DNA of 12,813 nucleotides from Xanthoparmelia taractica (Eukaryota > Ascomycota > Lecanoromycetes > Lecanorales > Parmeliaceae): contig JANQBS010000588.1 of NCBI GenBank assembly GCA_033085395.1, positions 1 to 12,813 of the forward strand, in the 5' to 3' direction. Below are positions 1-8,997 of this stretch, piece after piece. A model generated the notes under the pieces. That model was not told the origin of the DNA. It did no database searches and was given only the letters and a program-made list of their open reading frames with translations. A program made the position numbers and the translations under genes. Numbering within the stretch: the stretch's first letter is position 1; each line of letters opens with the position of its first letter.

Positions 1-360
1 CCTTTTTTGAATTCTTTTGATAGATCTACTGAAATAGAACGTTCTTATTATTCGAGGCCGTATAATCTAATTAAAAGATCGTTCTAGTTATCACACTAGA
101 CTATAAGTTTAATTTTCTTTGTTATCTTAATTTTTCGTAATAATAATAATAATAATTATTATTATTAACGCTTTTAATTAAGTTAGTATTAGATCTAAGA
201 AGATAATAAAACGATTACTACTCTTAGAAGTATTATCTAAACTATTATTTAAGTTCAAATATTCGTATAATATCGTAATATAATAATTATTAACGTGGTT
301 CTTAATAGATATTTAGAATTTCTTTTTTTGAATTTTAAAATATTATAGAAATTATTGTAA
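1..360. other. AT-rich mutated DNA, no recognised gene
   Basis: This stretch is AT-rich with many in-frame stops on both strands. I recognise no protein. The first 90 bases read open on the plus strand with ordinary codons, but I cannot match the product to a family. It contains a perfect AT trinucleotide palindrome, listed separately. It is probably the edge of another degraded repeat. Confidence 0.5.
144..167. repeat. 24-bp perfect (TAA)n/(TTA)n palindrome
   Basis: A run of AAT units (139-156) turns into a run of ATT units around the centre AATT at 154-157. This gives a perfect self-complementary stretch of 24 bp that could extrude as a hairpin. It may simply be a microsatellite that arose in AT-rich DNA. 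Confidence 0.7.
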
Positions 361-570
361 TATAACGTACATAATAGCTAGCTACGACACGTATAGGGCA
401 CGTATATGTAGTCGTAGAACGTGTTTTGTGACGTAACGATAAGGCTAGATGAAGATAAGATTGCTTAGCGCCGAGCGAAGAGCGAAGAATTATATCTTAG
501 CGACGAGGTCTATTAATAGCAATAGATCTTCGATCTCGCTATTTCATATATACGTTACTAGCTATAATAT
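361..570. other. Less mutated island, unassigned
   Basis: TpG, CpA and G-rich words reappear here, unlike on either side, for example around 390-470. A 7-bp inverted repeat, CTACGAC at 382-388 and GTCGTAG at 411-417, encloses two ACGTAT copies. A short direct repeat of AGCGAAG lies near 474-487. I recognise no coding sequence. It could be a unique spacer between repeats or an element terminus, and I cannot tell which. Confidence 0.35.
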
Positions 571-1180
571 ATATCTTACTTTAGGTTAAATAATAAATAA
601 TCTAATATAATAATAAATATATTTTAATATAATCTTAAATAATTAAAATTAACGTAAATCTTAAATATAATAGAAAGATCTAACGATAACGAGATTAACT
701 AAACGTCGCTAATAATTATTCTCGATAATAAATATAATATAATTCTCGCTTTAATTATATTTATAGATAATCGTAATCGATAATTATAATATTATAATAT
801 TTATCGAAATATATAAAAAAGAATTAATATAAAAATATCGAATAAACGTCGATTAATAATTTACGCTATTCTATTATAAAGAAGCGATCTTAGAGCGTAT
901 TTTAAAGATAATTAACTTAAAATCTATATCTATTATTCGTGTATCTCTTTATATTTTAATCGAAGATTTTATTAATATTCTATTATTTAAAAGAATAATA
1001 TATATATAAATCGATTAATATTGATAGTCGAGAAAGTTAAATAGTAAATTTATTAATTTATAGTTTTTATTATAATTAAATTATATTTTTTATTTTCTTT
1101 ATTGATAATTTAAAAGAAGAAAATAGCTTTAAAGAAGCTATCTAAGAAAAAACGTTTAGTTCTTATAATTAATAAGTATT
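571..1180. other. Heavily mutated AT-rich DNA upstream of the transposase
   Basis: The composition is the same as in the transposase relic that follows: CpA and TpG are nearly absent and CpG is kept. Some plus-strand stretches are stop-free for about 40 codons near 880-1010, but I could not tie the translations to a family. This may be the 5' part of the same DNA transposon or a different repeat. No terminal inverted repeat could be recognised through the mutation. Confidence 0.35.
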
Positions 1181-2700
1181 ATTAAATTCTTTTAGTCTAT
1201 GAAAGAGAATTTAATAAAAGAAATTTATTATTAATCGAATTATACGATATTATAATCTTATTACTTTCACTCTAAATCGTCGTATTAATAATAAGATTTA
1301 TTCTTATTAAGAAATATATAAAGATAAATTGAAATCAAGTTCTATAGAGAAGAAAGCTTTATAGTTATAGATTCTATAATTAATAGAGTGAGATTAATCT
1401 TTAAGAGTTACACGTATTAGAGAGATAGTCTATAAAATACTAATAGATAAAGAAAATTATAGATTAATAAATTATAATTAGATATTTTTATTTCTAAAAC
1501 GTTATTTTAAGCTATAGAGTTAATTTAGTTAATTATTAAATAAAGAGCGTATTATAATATATAATTTAATAAAGCTATTGCGATGATTTTAGCTTATTAA
1601 ATTCGTAATTTAAAAGTATAATATTTAGAAGAAAGATACGTATAATATAAATAAGAAAGAAATTACTCTTAATTCTACTAATAAAGTTAAAGTTATATAT
1701 TTTAAGTATAATATATAAAGATATAAAGCTTAGAATAGAAGTAGAGAATAAGTTTCTCTTATTAAATATATATTTGTAAATAAAAGACTTCTTTTATTAT
1801 TCGTTATCTTTAAAGAAAAGCTTTAAAAAAAGATTTAATTTAATATTCTAAAGAATAAGAGAGTATATATCGTTATAAGTAAAAATAATTAAATAGATAA
1901 CGTCTTAAATTTAGAGTGATTCGTTAAATATATATAAGTTATTTCTTTATATATATAAATAGCTTTTAATTTATCTTTATAGATACTTTAAATTATAGAC
2001 TCGAAAGACGCTTAAAGAACGATATTATCTTCTTATATTTAACGAATATATATTATACGTTAATATTAAGATTATATAATTTTATATTAGCAACGATATT
2101 ATTCTCTTATACTTATTTGCTTATATTATATATATTCTTTAATTACTTAATATTAAATTTTTTTAATCTTTATTAATTATATATCGTATATATTTTAAGA
2201 AGAATATACGAATTAAGAGTGACTATTTAATAAATAAAACGAATTTTCTTTAATATATTTAGATAATAAGAAAGAACGTTATAAAAGAAAAGACTATTAA
2301 ATATATATAATAAAAGAGTAAACTATTTTTAATATAATTTAAAATCGTTTTTAATAAATTAAGACTTAAAGTATTAAAATTAAAGAAAGTAAATTTATCT
2401 TTAGAAATAATAATTATAGTAAGTAATAATAACTTAATATCGATACTCTTTATCTTAATAAACGTTAAGTAAGTTAATTAAATACTTAAATAAATTAAGA
2501 CTAAAAATTAAGATCTAGCATTTATAAAAAAGCTTAATAAAATATATAGCTTCGCTTTAGTAAAGAATATTTTATTTAAAAATATTAATAGCGATCTTAT
2601 TAAAAAAGATTTAAAAAAAATATAAAAAAAAGCGTAATTAGATATATTAAGACGAAGAATAGATTTTAAGTCTTAAGACTATATAGAAACGATTAAATAA
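1180..2700 (+). pseudogene. Fot1/pogo-type DDE transposase relic (Tc1/mariner superfamily)
   Basis: This is a degraded DDE transposase of the Fot1/pogo kind, an enzyme that cuts and pastes its own element at TA sites. The catalytic core is seen in pieces. DTYNINKKE (1635-1661) matches the family's D-I-Y-N-x-D-E-K-G block, and REQVSLI-like residues (1743-1763) are followed by an L-P-P-F-x-I-F-K-like block. RYYLLIFNEY (from 2020) matches R-Y-R-L-L-I-x-D-G-H, and SNDIILLYLFAYIIYIL leads into the third catalytic block. Then come INKTNFL and an F-x-x-x-x-V-L-N-K-L-like block near 2340. The three catalytic positions, 1650-1652, 2041-2043 and 2149-2151, are all Asn. The last two are separated by 35 codons, the DD35D spacing known for Fot1. 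The reading shifts by one frame between about 1815 and 2002. Most in-frame stops stand where Gln or Trp is expected. The N-terminal DNA-binding region (about 1180-1530) and the C-terminus are only loosely placed. It is certainly inactive. Confidence 0.88.
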
Positions 2701-2874
2701 GATCGCTAAATAGAAATTCGATAAAGAAGTTCGAAGCATATATCGTCTTGATTTAATTATTTTTAAAGAATAAAAACATAGAAGTCTATTTAAAAAGAAG
2801 ATTACTATATCTTTAATATTAGATTTATTAAGACTATTTAGACTTTCTCTATCTTAGACTTTATAATAAATAAT

Positions 2875-2949
2875 CTTATCGTAAAAGATCTTATTATAAA
2901 AGATTTTATCGTAAAAGATTTTATTATAAGAGACTTTATTATAATTATA
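2875..2949. repeat. 15-bp tandem repeat, 5 imperfect copies
   Basis: Units start at 2875, 2890, 2905, 2920 and 2935 and follow the pattern YTTATYRTAAAAGAT, with the last copy decayed. The period is five codons, so it could have encoded a short acidic/hydrophobic peptide repeat in the tail of the transposase-bearing element. Units differ mainly by C/T and G/A changes, as expected for mutation after duplication. Confidence 0.8.
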
Positions 2950-3117
2950 ATAGCGAGATAAAAGAGATAAATAAGACGAATAAGATAAAAGAGATATGAA
3001 GATTATTAAAAAGATAATAAAGAACGTAGTAGAAGAAGAAGTAGTAGAAGAAGAGATCGTATCGATCTTTTCACGAAGTAAGAGATTAATAAGATTTAAA
3101 AAACGATAATTTAATAG

Positions 3118-3137
3118 ATATCTAGATATCTAGATAT
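3118..3137. repeat. 20-bp perfect palindrome
   Basis: ATATCTAGATATCTAGATAT is fully self-complementary and consists of overlapping ATATCTAG words. It lies just downstream of the purine-rich tail of the transposon relic. No function can be assigned. Confidence 0.7.
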
Positions 3138-3650
3138 TTTAGTATTACTAGCAATAAAAAAAGACGCTAATAATTAACTATTCTTTTATTATTTAATTAT
3201 CTATCTGCAATTAAGTTATCTCTCTTTAATAATTCTTTTTTATAATTAATTAACGATCTCTTCTTTTTCTTCTTCTTCTTTATTAATATCATTTAAATTA
3301 AATTATAAGTAATATAAGCTAATACTAGATAGAGTTACGTTACGAGCTTATATTATACTTCGCCTTATTACTTTATCGCATTATATTCTTTTAAATAAAT
3401 TTCGCGCGCTAAGATTTATTAATAAGTCGAATAAAGACGTATTTCTAGCATAATTTAGTTATCTTAAAGCGCTATATATAAAAAATATAATTATAGAGCT
3501 TTATAGTCACTTAATTTTTTTTTATAATCTTATTTCTAAAGATTTTATTAATTTTTATTTAACGAATAAGATTCTTTAATAAGAAATATATTAAATAGTG
3601 ATACGATTTGAGTAGAGGTCAATTGATGAGATGTAGGCATTTTGGTGATG

Positions 3651-3666
3651 CTAACCCTAGCCCTAA
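3651..3666. repeat. Telomere-like interstitial 16-mer
   Basis: CTAACCCTAGCCCTAA matches the fungal telomere repeat (CCCTAA)n at 15 of 16 positions, the exception being G at 3660. At under three units it could be chance. Its position at a structural breakpoint makes it worth noting. Confidence 0.5.
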
Positions 3667-3699
3667 TTGTGCATATCCTAGGTTTGTGCATATCCTAGG
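3667..3699. repeat. Two 16-bp direct repeats, 17-bp period
   Basis: TTGTGCATATCCTAGG occurs at 3667-3682 and again, without a mismatch, at 3684-3699. The copies are separated by one base. The pair sits exactly where recognisable gypsy integrase sequence ends, so it may be filler or duplication made at the break. Confidence 0.9.
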
Positions 3700-3704
3700 A
3701 TTAT

Positions 3705-3822
3705 CGAGTAAGAGATGCTTTCCCCGCACGAAAGGCAAAGAGGCTACGTTCTCGCTAACCAAACTATCATTAATATCTAGCTATATAAAAATTCTTTTTC
3801 AATAATCATCTTATTAATAATC
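3705..3822 (-). pseudogene. Gypsy integrase N-terminal stub, truncated
   Basis: The minus-strand reading continues from RNase H through several stops, with KYI, then DDY and KR, to a stop-free run. There NDSLVSENVASLPFVRGK resembles the segment before the integrase zinc domain in fungal gypsy elements (an L-P-F-x-R-G-x-x-L-L type stretch). The expected L-C-I-P block and the HHCC zinc finger never appear; the reading instead enters the direct repeats at 3699. The stub is therefore cut off before any functional integrase domain. The assignment rests on family resemblance recalled without an alignment. Confidence 0.6.
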
Positions 3823-4520
3823 TTAAATGTATTTCTTATAAAATAAAGCACTTATTTCTATTAGACTTATAATAAAAATATAGAGTGCATCTAAATGATC
3901 TAACTCCGAATAATAATAAGATAGCGAATTATCTCTATTTAGACTTATAAGCCTTAAAAGAGTATTAGATATAATACGCTCTTTGCTAGGTTTATAAGAG
4001 ATAATTAGATTAAATTGCCTTAAGAATTGAGTAGCTCGAATTAAACAAACGTTTATCCGCATTATTGACGTGATTGAAACAATCGAATTTTACTTTATAA
4101 TATTAATAATAATAGAGTGATCTATCTATATTCTCATAGGATACTTTAATGATTCAATTATATGTCTTATTTTCTTTAGATATCAAATAAGACTAGTAAT
4201 CTTTAATTTCGTGGGTTAATAATTTCTTTCTATTGTAGTTAAAAGCCTTAATAAAAAAAGAATAGACTTTATCTCTATACGAGAAGACTATTTGTTACTC
4301 TTATATGCATTTAATTTAATATAAGCATTTAAATTGATATAAAAGACTATCGCCTCAAAATCAAATTTCTTTAAGATATTTAAGTTAATTTATAAAGTTC
4401 GAGTATTATTAAAATATATAAGAATTATTAGCTGAGATAGTGCTTCTTAAAGAAGCTAAAAAGAAGTTAATTGCTTTTTTAAAGCTATAGATAGCTTTAT
4501 TCTAGAAGAGTATTGTTTTC
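3823..4520 (-). pseudogene. Gypsy RNase H domain relic
   Basis: This is the RNase H part of the pol polyprotein, which would remove the RNA strand during reverse transcription. The reading begins near KKQLTSF (about 4480), passes KKFDFEAIVFY (about 4370) and KSILFLLRLLTTIERNY, and then KIRHIIES. It ends in a stop-free 79-codon stretch (3823-4062) with LIRATQFLRQFNLIISYKPS. That stretch matches the conserved L-R-x-S-x-F-L-x-x-F-x-x-x-x-x-x-K-P-G-K block at the end of gypsy RNase H. A D-A-L-S-R-L-type motif is degraded to N-T-L-L-R-L. In-frame stops before 4062 show that it is dead. It lies directly between reverse transcriptase and the integrase stub. Confidence 0.88.
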
Positions 4521-5420
4521 GCTAACGTCTAGAGTTCGATACTTTCTTAAGAAGCAGTGTTTTAAGGTCTTATAAGGGCTGTGTTAATTATATATAGAAA
4601 TAAACGTATTAGCGTAAATAGTTCGTTAATCTTAAATAATATTCGAGTTCTCTTAGAGTGCTAAAATATTATAAGTTCGAGATAGCTTTAAGCTTATCCT
4701 CTAATAAAATTAAGTCGAAAAAATTAACTTTTTTATTTAATAAATTAATATTTAAATATCTCAAAAAGGCTTTTATAGAAGAAATAGTAATATTAATTCT
4801 TATAAAAAGCTTAAATAATTAACGAAGATCTTACAAGTATTATTAAAATATTCTTACACTCGTAATTACATTATTAACGTAAGCCTTTGCGTTAAAAATG
4901 TGTTATAAGATCTTATCGATCTAGCGTTAAATATAAATAATTAAATATATATAATTTATAATTGAAATATTAAAGGTTTTCTAACCTTTACAATTTATAA
5001 TAGTCTATATATAGCGATAATTTAAATACACTCGTTATTAATAGAAAAACGAAGTAATATCAATTATTAAAATAAAATCACAATTAGCTAGCATCTTAAT
5101 TATATTTTATTAAAGAGGCATTAAATATATATCTCAAAGTAATAAGTTATTTAAACTTGAAATATTAATTATTAATATTTTCTTAATAATACTATTAAAT
5201 AATATTTTTTATATAACGAATATCGAATAGAAGAAGAATATAAAATCTTTAATTTATTTAAGTCTTCTCTATTCGTGTAACTCATTAAAAACTTTATTAA
5301 TTATTTCTCGATCTCGTATATCTAAGAGATAGATCTTAACTTTTTCGTTAATCTTAATTTACTAATTATTCCTTAGCGAAAGCTTTATTTCTCTTTTAAC
5401 ACTTTAATAAAATTTATATC
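4521..5420 (-). pseudogene. Gypsy reverse transcriptase domain relic
   Basis: This domain would copy the element RNA into DNA. On the minus strand I read IYLLDIRDREIINKVFNELH (about 5325-5265), then NNLLL followed by YLMPL, and IIDITSFFYQ near 5067-5040. The last is motif A of gypsy reverse transcriptases, with its Asp kept at 5059-5061. Motif C, normally Y-V-D-D, reads Y-V-N-N at 4881-4870, so both metal-binding Asp codons are lost. Downstream, LFKLFIRINITIS, KVNFF and LRELEYYLRLTNYLR correspond to the thumb and connection. The region has frameshifts and stop codons in place of Gln or Trp. The family call is firm; the outer limits are approximate. Confidence 0.9.
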
Positions 5421-5751
5421 TTATTAGATTCTAAAAATTCGTTAACTAGATCGATTAGTATAGTTCTAGCCTATATATCTTCGAAAATTATAACTTTATT
5501 TAATAACTTATTTTCTTTAGCTAATAAAAGAGTTATTTAATTTAAGCTTAAGTTTATATTTAAATTTATAACTATTTTATTAAGACGAATTTAGATTCGA
5601 TATTAATTTAAAAGCAATTTTCGTAATTTATTTCGAGAATAATTTCAACTTCTAATTTTCTTAAAATTTAAATAGATATATTAGACTTATTTCGAATTAG
5701 AATTCTAGTTATTATATAACTAATTAAATAAGCGAATATTATTAAATTCGT

Positions 5752-6270
5752 TTACACTGCTGACTTAAATAAGAAATTACGATTATTAAATAGATTAATT
5801 TTCTTAATTAATAGAACCATCTCGCTATGCGAAGGCACGAAAATAAATAATTTAATATAGATCTTTCTTCGAACAAATTCGCCTCGAGGTCGAATAATAA
5901 TATCAACCGTAGTGCTAAAACTATTAATCCTTGCTTTCTTATTAGCTATATTAATAATAATTCCTTTAAACTTAATATTATTTTTAACAAGCATTTTGAT
6001 ACGTAAGTTATTAATAATATATAATTTCCTGCGTAGATATATAAGCACTCTTTGACCTTGATCATCAATTTCAGAAAGATAGATATCTTAAGTAATATAC
6101 TTCGCAGTTTCGTGCTTAGAAGTATTAACCCCACGTACTCGCAAGAGTATTATTATTTTAAAGATAGCTATATTCGAACACTACTAAAAACGTTATAATC
6201 TATCTATTAAGCTTATATTATATCCGATATTAATATAAACTTTATTCTCTTAATTAGTAGAATCGAGTTT
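5752..6270 (-). pseudogene. Gypsy aspartic protease and spacer relic
   Basis: This is the retropepsin-type protease that would cleave the Gag-Pol polyprotein. The active site, normally D-S/T-G, reads N-I-G at 6231-6223, followed by Y-N-I-S-L-I-D-R. Then comes RVRGVNTSKHETAKYIT, which matches the R-V-R-G-x-G-T-S-K-H-E-T block of fungal gypsy proteases. A TAA follows at the next codon, probably a former Gln. After it the frame is open for 98 codons (5752-6048) with LRIKMLVKNNI, RPRGEFVRRK and NRNFLF, corresponding to the family's L-x-A-N-M-L-I-G-N-D, A-R-x-R-G-Q-F and D-R-D-F-L-F blocks. The loss of the catalytic Asp makes it inactive. Confidence 0.88.
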
Positions 6271-6373
6271 AATCTTAATTATAATATAAGTTTAACTTTA
6301 AAAAGCAAAATTATTCCCTAAATCCTAATTGAAAGCGATAAATTTAATAATTTTAGATTACTTATTAGCGAAA

Positions 6374-6460
6374 GACTTTATAAGTTATTTATCAGCGAAG
6401 TTAGACGACTTTATAAGTTACTTCTTAAAGTTAGAAGAATTAGAAGACTTTATAAGCACT
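6374..6460 (-). repeat. Three in-phase repeats in the Gag/protease linker
   Basis: GACTTTATAA plus flanking bases recurs at 6374, 6407 and 6446. The spacings of 33 and 39 are both multiples of three. On the minus strand the copies read L-I-K-S-S-N or L-I-K-S-F-A, with stop codons between them where Gln is likely. This looks like a short Ser/Lys-rich peptide repeat in the linker upstream of the protease. Confidence 0.7.
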
Positions 6461-6826
6461 TCGTTAATATAAATATGCTTCTTAGAGTAGTTAACACGTA
6501 AATACTTATATAATTTGATCTTGAATAAGAAGAATTCCTAATAATTTCGACAGTAGATTTCGATCTTTATAAAGTCAGCAAATTAATTATTAGGCTCTAT
6601 AGAAAGCTTAGGATTATACTTAGAATTAGCATAATATATCTTATTCTTATATTAATCTTCGCCTATAAAGTAAAAGTGTTCGATATTAATATTTTCTTTC
6701 TAATAGTTCGGATTTCGAGCTTATTTATTAAGCTCTAATTTAGTATTTTCGTTAATAGTAAAGATCTAATAAATAGCTACTTTTAAACGATTTATAGTAT
6801 TAAATTAAGATCTTTAAATACCTTAA

Positions 6827-6897
6827 TTTTATTAAAAATCTTAGGCTAATCTTAAAGAAGATTTTTATTAAAAACCCTAAGTTAACCTTAAAGAAAA
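6827..6897 (-). repeat. 36-bp tandem duplication
   Basis: Two imperfect copies start at 6827 and 6863. Both run TTTTATTAAAAA, then a C/T-rich centre, then CTTAAAGAA. The 36-bp period equals 12 codons, so the duplication is frame-preserving and is read on the minus strand as two F-F-K-(V/I)-x-L-x-F-L-I-K units. It lies downstream of gag and before the protease in element order. Confidence 0.75.
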
Positions 6898-6999
6898 CTA
6901 CTGTTATTGACTATTAAATGAAGATCGATTTAAGATCGAATTTAATACGTTTAATGCGGCGATTTATAGAGACTAACGAGACTAAGCGTTTTATTAATA

Positions 7000-8300
7000 A
7001 ACGTTTTGCTGTGAAATTAAATAAGTATTTTGATTATTATATTAACGAGGAAATGACTAAGTTAATTAAGCGGTTTAATCGTTAATTTAACGAAAAGACT
7101 ATTAAAAGTAAGGTCGCTAATATTAATTATTAGAATCTATACTTTACTAAGACCGAAATTATTGAAAAGATTACTATTGTGAACGAGATTAATATTGATT
7201 AAAAATATCTCTATTACTATCACTTTAATTTTAAAAAGAACGATTCTAAGAAGAGTTCGTAGAAAATCTATATATTCTCGAACTATATTTATTTGCGTAG
7301 ATTTATTAATTATACTTAAGATTATTTATTTTCTTAAGAAAATTATATAAGATAGTTCGATTCTTTAGTCTTCTTAAATTATATCTTAGCTTAGTATTTA
7401 AATTATTATAAATTACATTAAGCTAATTCTTAATGCTGATTAAGCTGATATTTTTTAAAGCATATAAGATCTTTTATGCGTATTTTCAAGCTTTTACTAA
7501 TAGTATTTCTTAAGATATATCTCTTCTTTAATAATGAATTAATTATTATATAAATAAATGCTTTAAATCATTCGACTGATATTCTCTCTTACTTATTTAG
7601 TTTATTCTTAAGTTTTATAAGACGCTTATTATTATTAGAAAGCTTACTTAATTATTATTTTAAAGTAGATCTCTTAAAATAAGTCTAAAGATTTATACGA
7701 ACGAGCTTATTATCTTTAATATTAGCTACGTCACGAGTATACTTCAAAAACAAATATATATTTCGAAAGTAGATCTCTTTTAATGTATGCTTCATTAAAG
7801 AAGTATCGAAAGTTATCAACTTATTTTTATATATCGAGTTAAAAAATTTTATATTACTAGTACTTTATCTACTGACTAATATTGTTCCTACTGTAATATT
7901 AATGTTATTCTATTCTGGCGATTCTCGCTTATTAGGCGATTCAGATACGCTACGTAGAAGGCCTTATAAAGCAGTTTATTGTTGCTATAAAAAGCCGATA
8001 TTCTATTAATTGACCTTATTATTTCCAGTTATATTGAAGTTATTGAAAGTATCTCTAGAAATAGAATTTATGCTTGAATTTGAAGTAGAATTTAATGTAG
8101 AATTCGAATTAGAATTAATAGAGTTCGTGATAGTTGAATTATTAGAATTAGAATCAATAACGAGGGAGTTTCTAATAAAAGAATTTCTAATAAAACTTTT
8201 TAAAGACGAAGAACGAGATATATCGCTAGTAGAAGAAAATTCTCTTAATCTTCTTAATAACTAAATATTAGCCTTAAATCTAGTTAAAATAATCTTGAAA
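7000..8300 (-). pseudogene. Gypsy Gag relic
   Basis: Gag would form the particle that packages element RNA. The best-supported part is about 7490-7180: KYA, a stop, KIL, then NVIYNNLNTKLRYNLRR, NFLKKINNLKY and later SDSNRDIFNQYQSRS. This matches the retrotransposon Gag core of fungal gypsy elements (Y-x-Q-x-I-L, Q-L-x-x-x-x-N-N-L-x-x-x-L-R-x-D-x-R). Upstream (about 7690-7500) are Lys-rich helical-looking pieces. The N-terminal part (8264-8012) is an almost stop-free Ser/Asn/Thr-rich run, common at the start of such Gags. Multiple stops and frame changes break the gene. I found no CCHC zinc knuckle and cannot fix the start codon; the borders are approximate. Confidence 0.7.
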
Positions 8301-8896
8301 ATCGATCGATTAAGTGCCTAGCTAGTTAATTAGTTTAATGAAGCCTCAATAGATATAAAACGAGCTCTTATACGTACATCACCGGCTAATATAGTTACTT
8401 CTTTTACTATCTTTGAAGATCTAAAGTTAATCTTAACGATATCGATAATAAATTACTTAATATCGTCGATAACGAGACTAATAAAAGCGTGCTCGGAGTG
8501 AAGAAATTGGTTTATTTAAAAGACTAAGATAATAATATCTCGAGAGATAAGATTTAGAGCTGATGAAGCTAGAATAACAGTAGTCTTTCTAATAATAGAG
8601 AGATAGTATAATATTAATAAAAAGGGATTTTCATTAACATAAAGTGTATTACAAAAGTTAAAGATCTCTTTTAATATATAATTAAATAATATAATATTTC
8701 TTTTCTTTTTTAGTAGTAAGAATAATAAGATAAGTAGTTTAAAGGGACGGCAACGTGCTTGAAAGAATAGTGATATTATCTATAAGAGTAGTAATATAGT
8801 GATAATAGTAAGTATGAGAGAGATTTAGTGAGATTTCGATCGTTCGAATAAAAATTTCGATAATTTTATATGCGAATCTTATTAGATAGAATACAG

Positions 8897-8910
8897 TTCT
8901 CCGCGGAGAA
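8897..8910. repeat. 14-bp GC-centred palindrome in the gypsy leader
   Basis: TTCTCCGCGGAGAA is a perfect palindrome and one of the most GC-rich words in an AT-rich window. It lies about 90 bases inside the primer-binding-site candidate, in the leader of the element RNA. Retroviral leaders carry palindromes that start RNA dimerisation at a similar place; a similar role here is only inference. Confidence 0.75.
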
Positions 8911-8978
8911 GAATTATTTTAACGAATATAAGTATTAATTAAGCAATAATGAAGTAAGGATAGATAAAGGATCTCCTG

Positions 8979-8997
8979 AAATAGCTAACAGCTATTT
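8979..8997. repeat. 8-bp stem hairpin next to the primer-binding site
   Basis: AAATAGCT (8979-8986) and AGCTATTT (8990-8997) are exact reverse complements with a 3-base loop. The hairpin directly abuts the primer-binding-site candidate at 8998. It could affect primer annealing or packaging in the RNA, but no function is shown. Confidence 0.8.

Larger units (their letters stand above)
2701..3604. other. Tail of the DNA transposon and unassigned mutated DNA
   Basis: Positions 2940-3065 are purine-rich on the plus strand (GAAGTAGTAGAAGAAGAAG-like). They read as Lys/Arg/Glu-rich or Arg/Ser-rich depending on frame, which resembles the charged tail of Fot1-type transposases but is too simple to prove it. 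From about 3140 to 3604 I see only CpA-poor AT-rich sequence and no recognised protein on either strand. No inverted terminal repeat matching the left side was found. Confidence 0.4.
3605..3704. other. Unmutated junction segment between the transposon and gypsy relics
   Basis: This segment stands out because CpA and TpG return abruptly; across 3605-3790 there are about 8 CpA and 12 or more TpG. It joins the RIP-mutated DNA on its left to the truncated gypsy integrase on its right. It holds a telomere-like 16-mer and a pair of 16-bp direct repeats. A plus-strand frame stays open over 3608-3805, but it crosses into antisense gypsy sequence and has no recognisable protein features, so I do not call a gene. 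Confidence 0.6.
8301..8997 (-). other. Gypsy leader and possible Gag N-terminus
   Basis: This lies between the primer-binding-site candidate and recognisable Gag. Mutation is light, with many CpA and TpG left. The minus strand is rich in TCT/CTT/ATC words. No reading frame could be assigned, so I treat it as leader RNA with perhaps the first Gag codons. It contains a 14-bp palindrome and a hairpin, both listed separately. Confidence 0.5.

Noticed and set aside
1690..1760. Apparent CCHC zinc knuckle of a LINE-type Gag on the plus strand
   Set aside because: The Tyr/Cys spacing does not fit once read through, and the same frame continues as the R-E-x-V-S-L-I block of the Fot1/pogo transposase.
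3651..3666. Chromosome end or true telomere
   Set aside because: Fewer than three imperfect units, with repeat DNA on both sides. At most a short interstitial telomere-like stretch.
3608..3805. Plus-strand open frame of 65 codons
   Set aside because: It is antisense to the gypsy integrase stub and runs through the direct repeats and telomere-like word. It is open because the segment escaped RIP, not because of coding features.
5946..6134. Minus-strand open frame of 62 codons
   Set aside because: It overlaps the protease relic in another frame, and only the protease frame matches known family blocks.
8010..8264. Plus-strand open frame of 84 codons, Glu/Leu-rich
   Set aside because: It is the complement of a Ser/Asn-rich minus-strand Gag run made of TCT and AAT codons. 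The simple codon pattern keeps both strands open.
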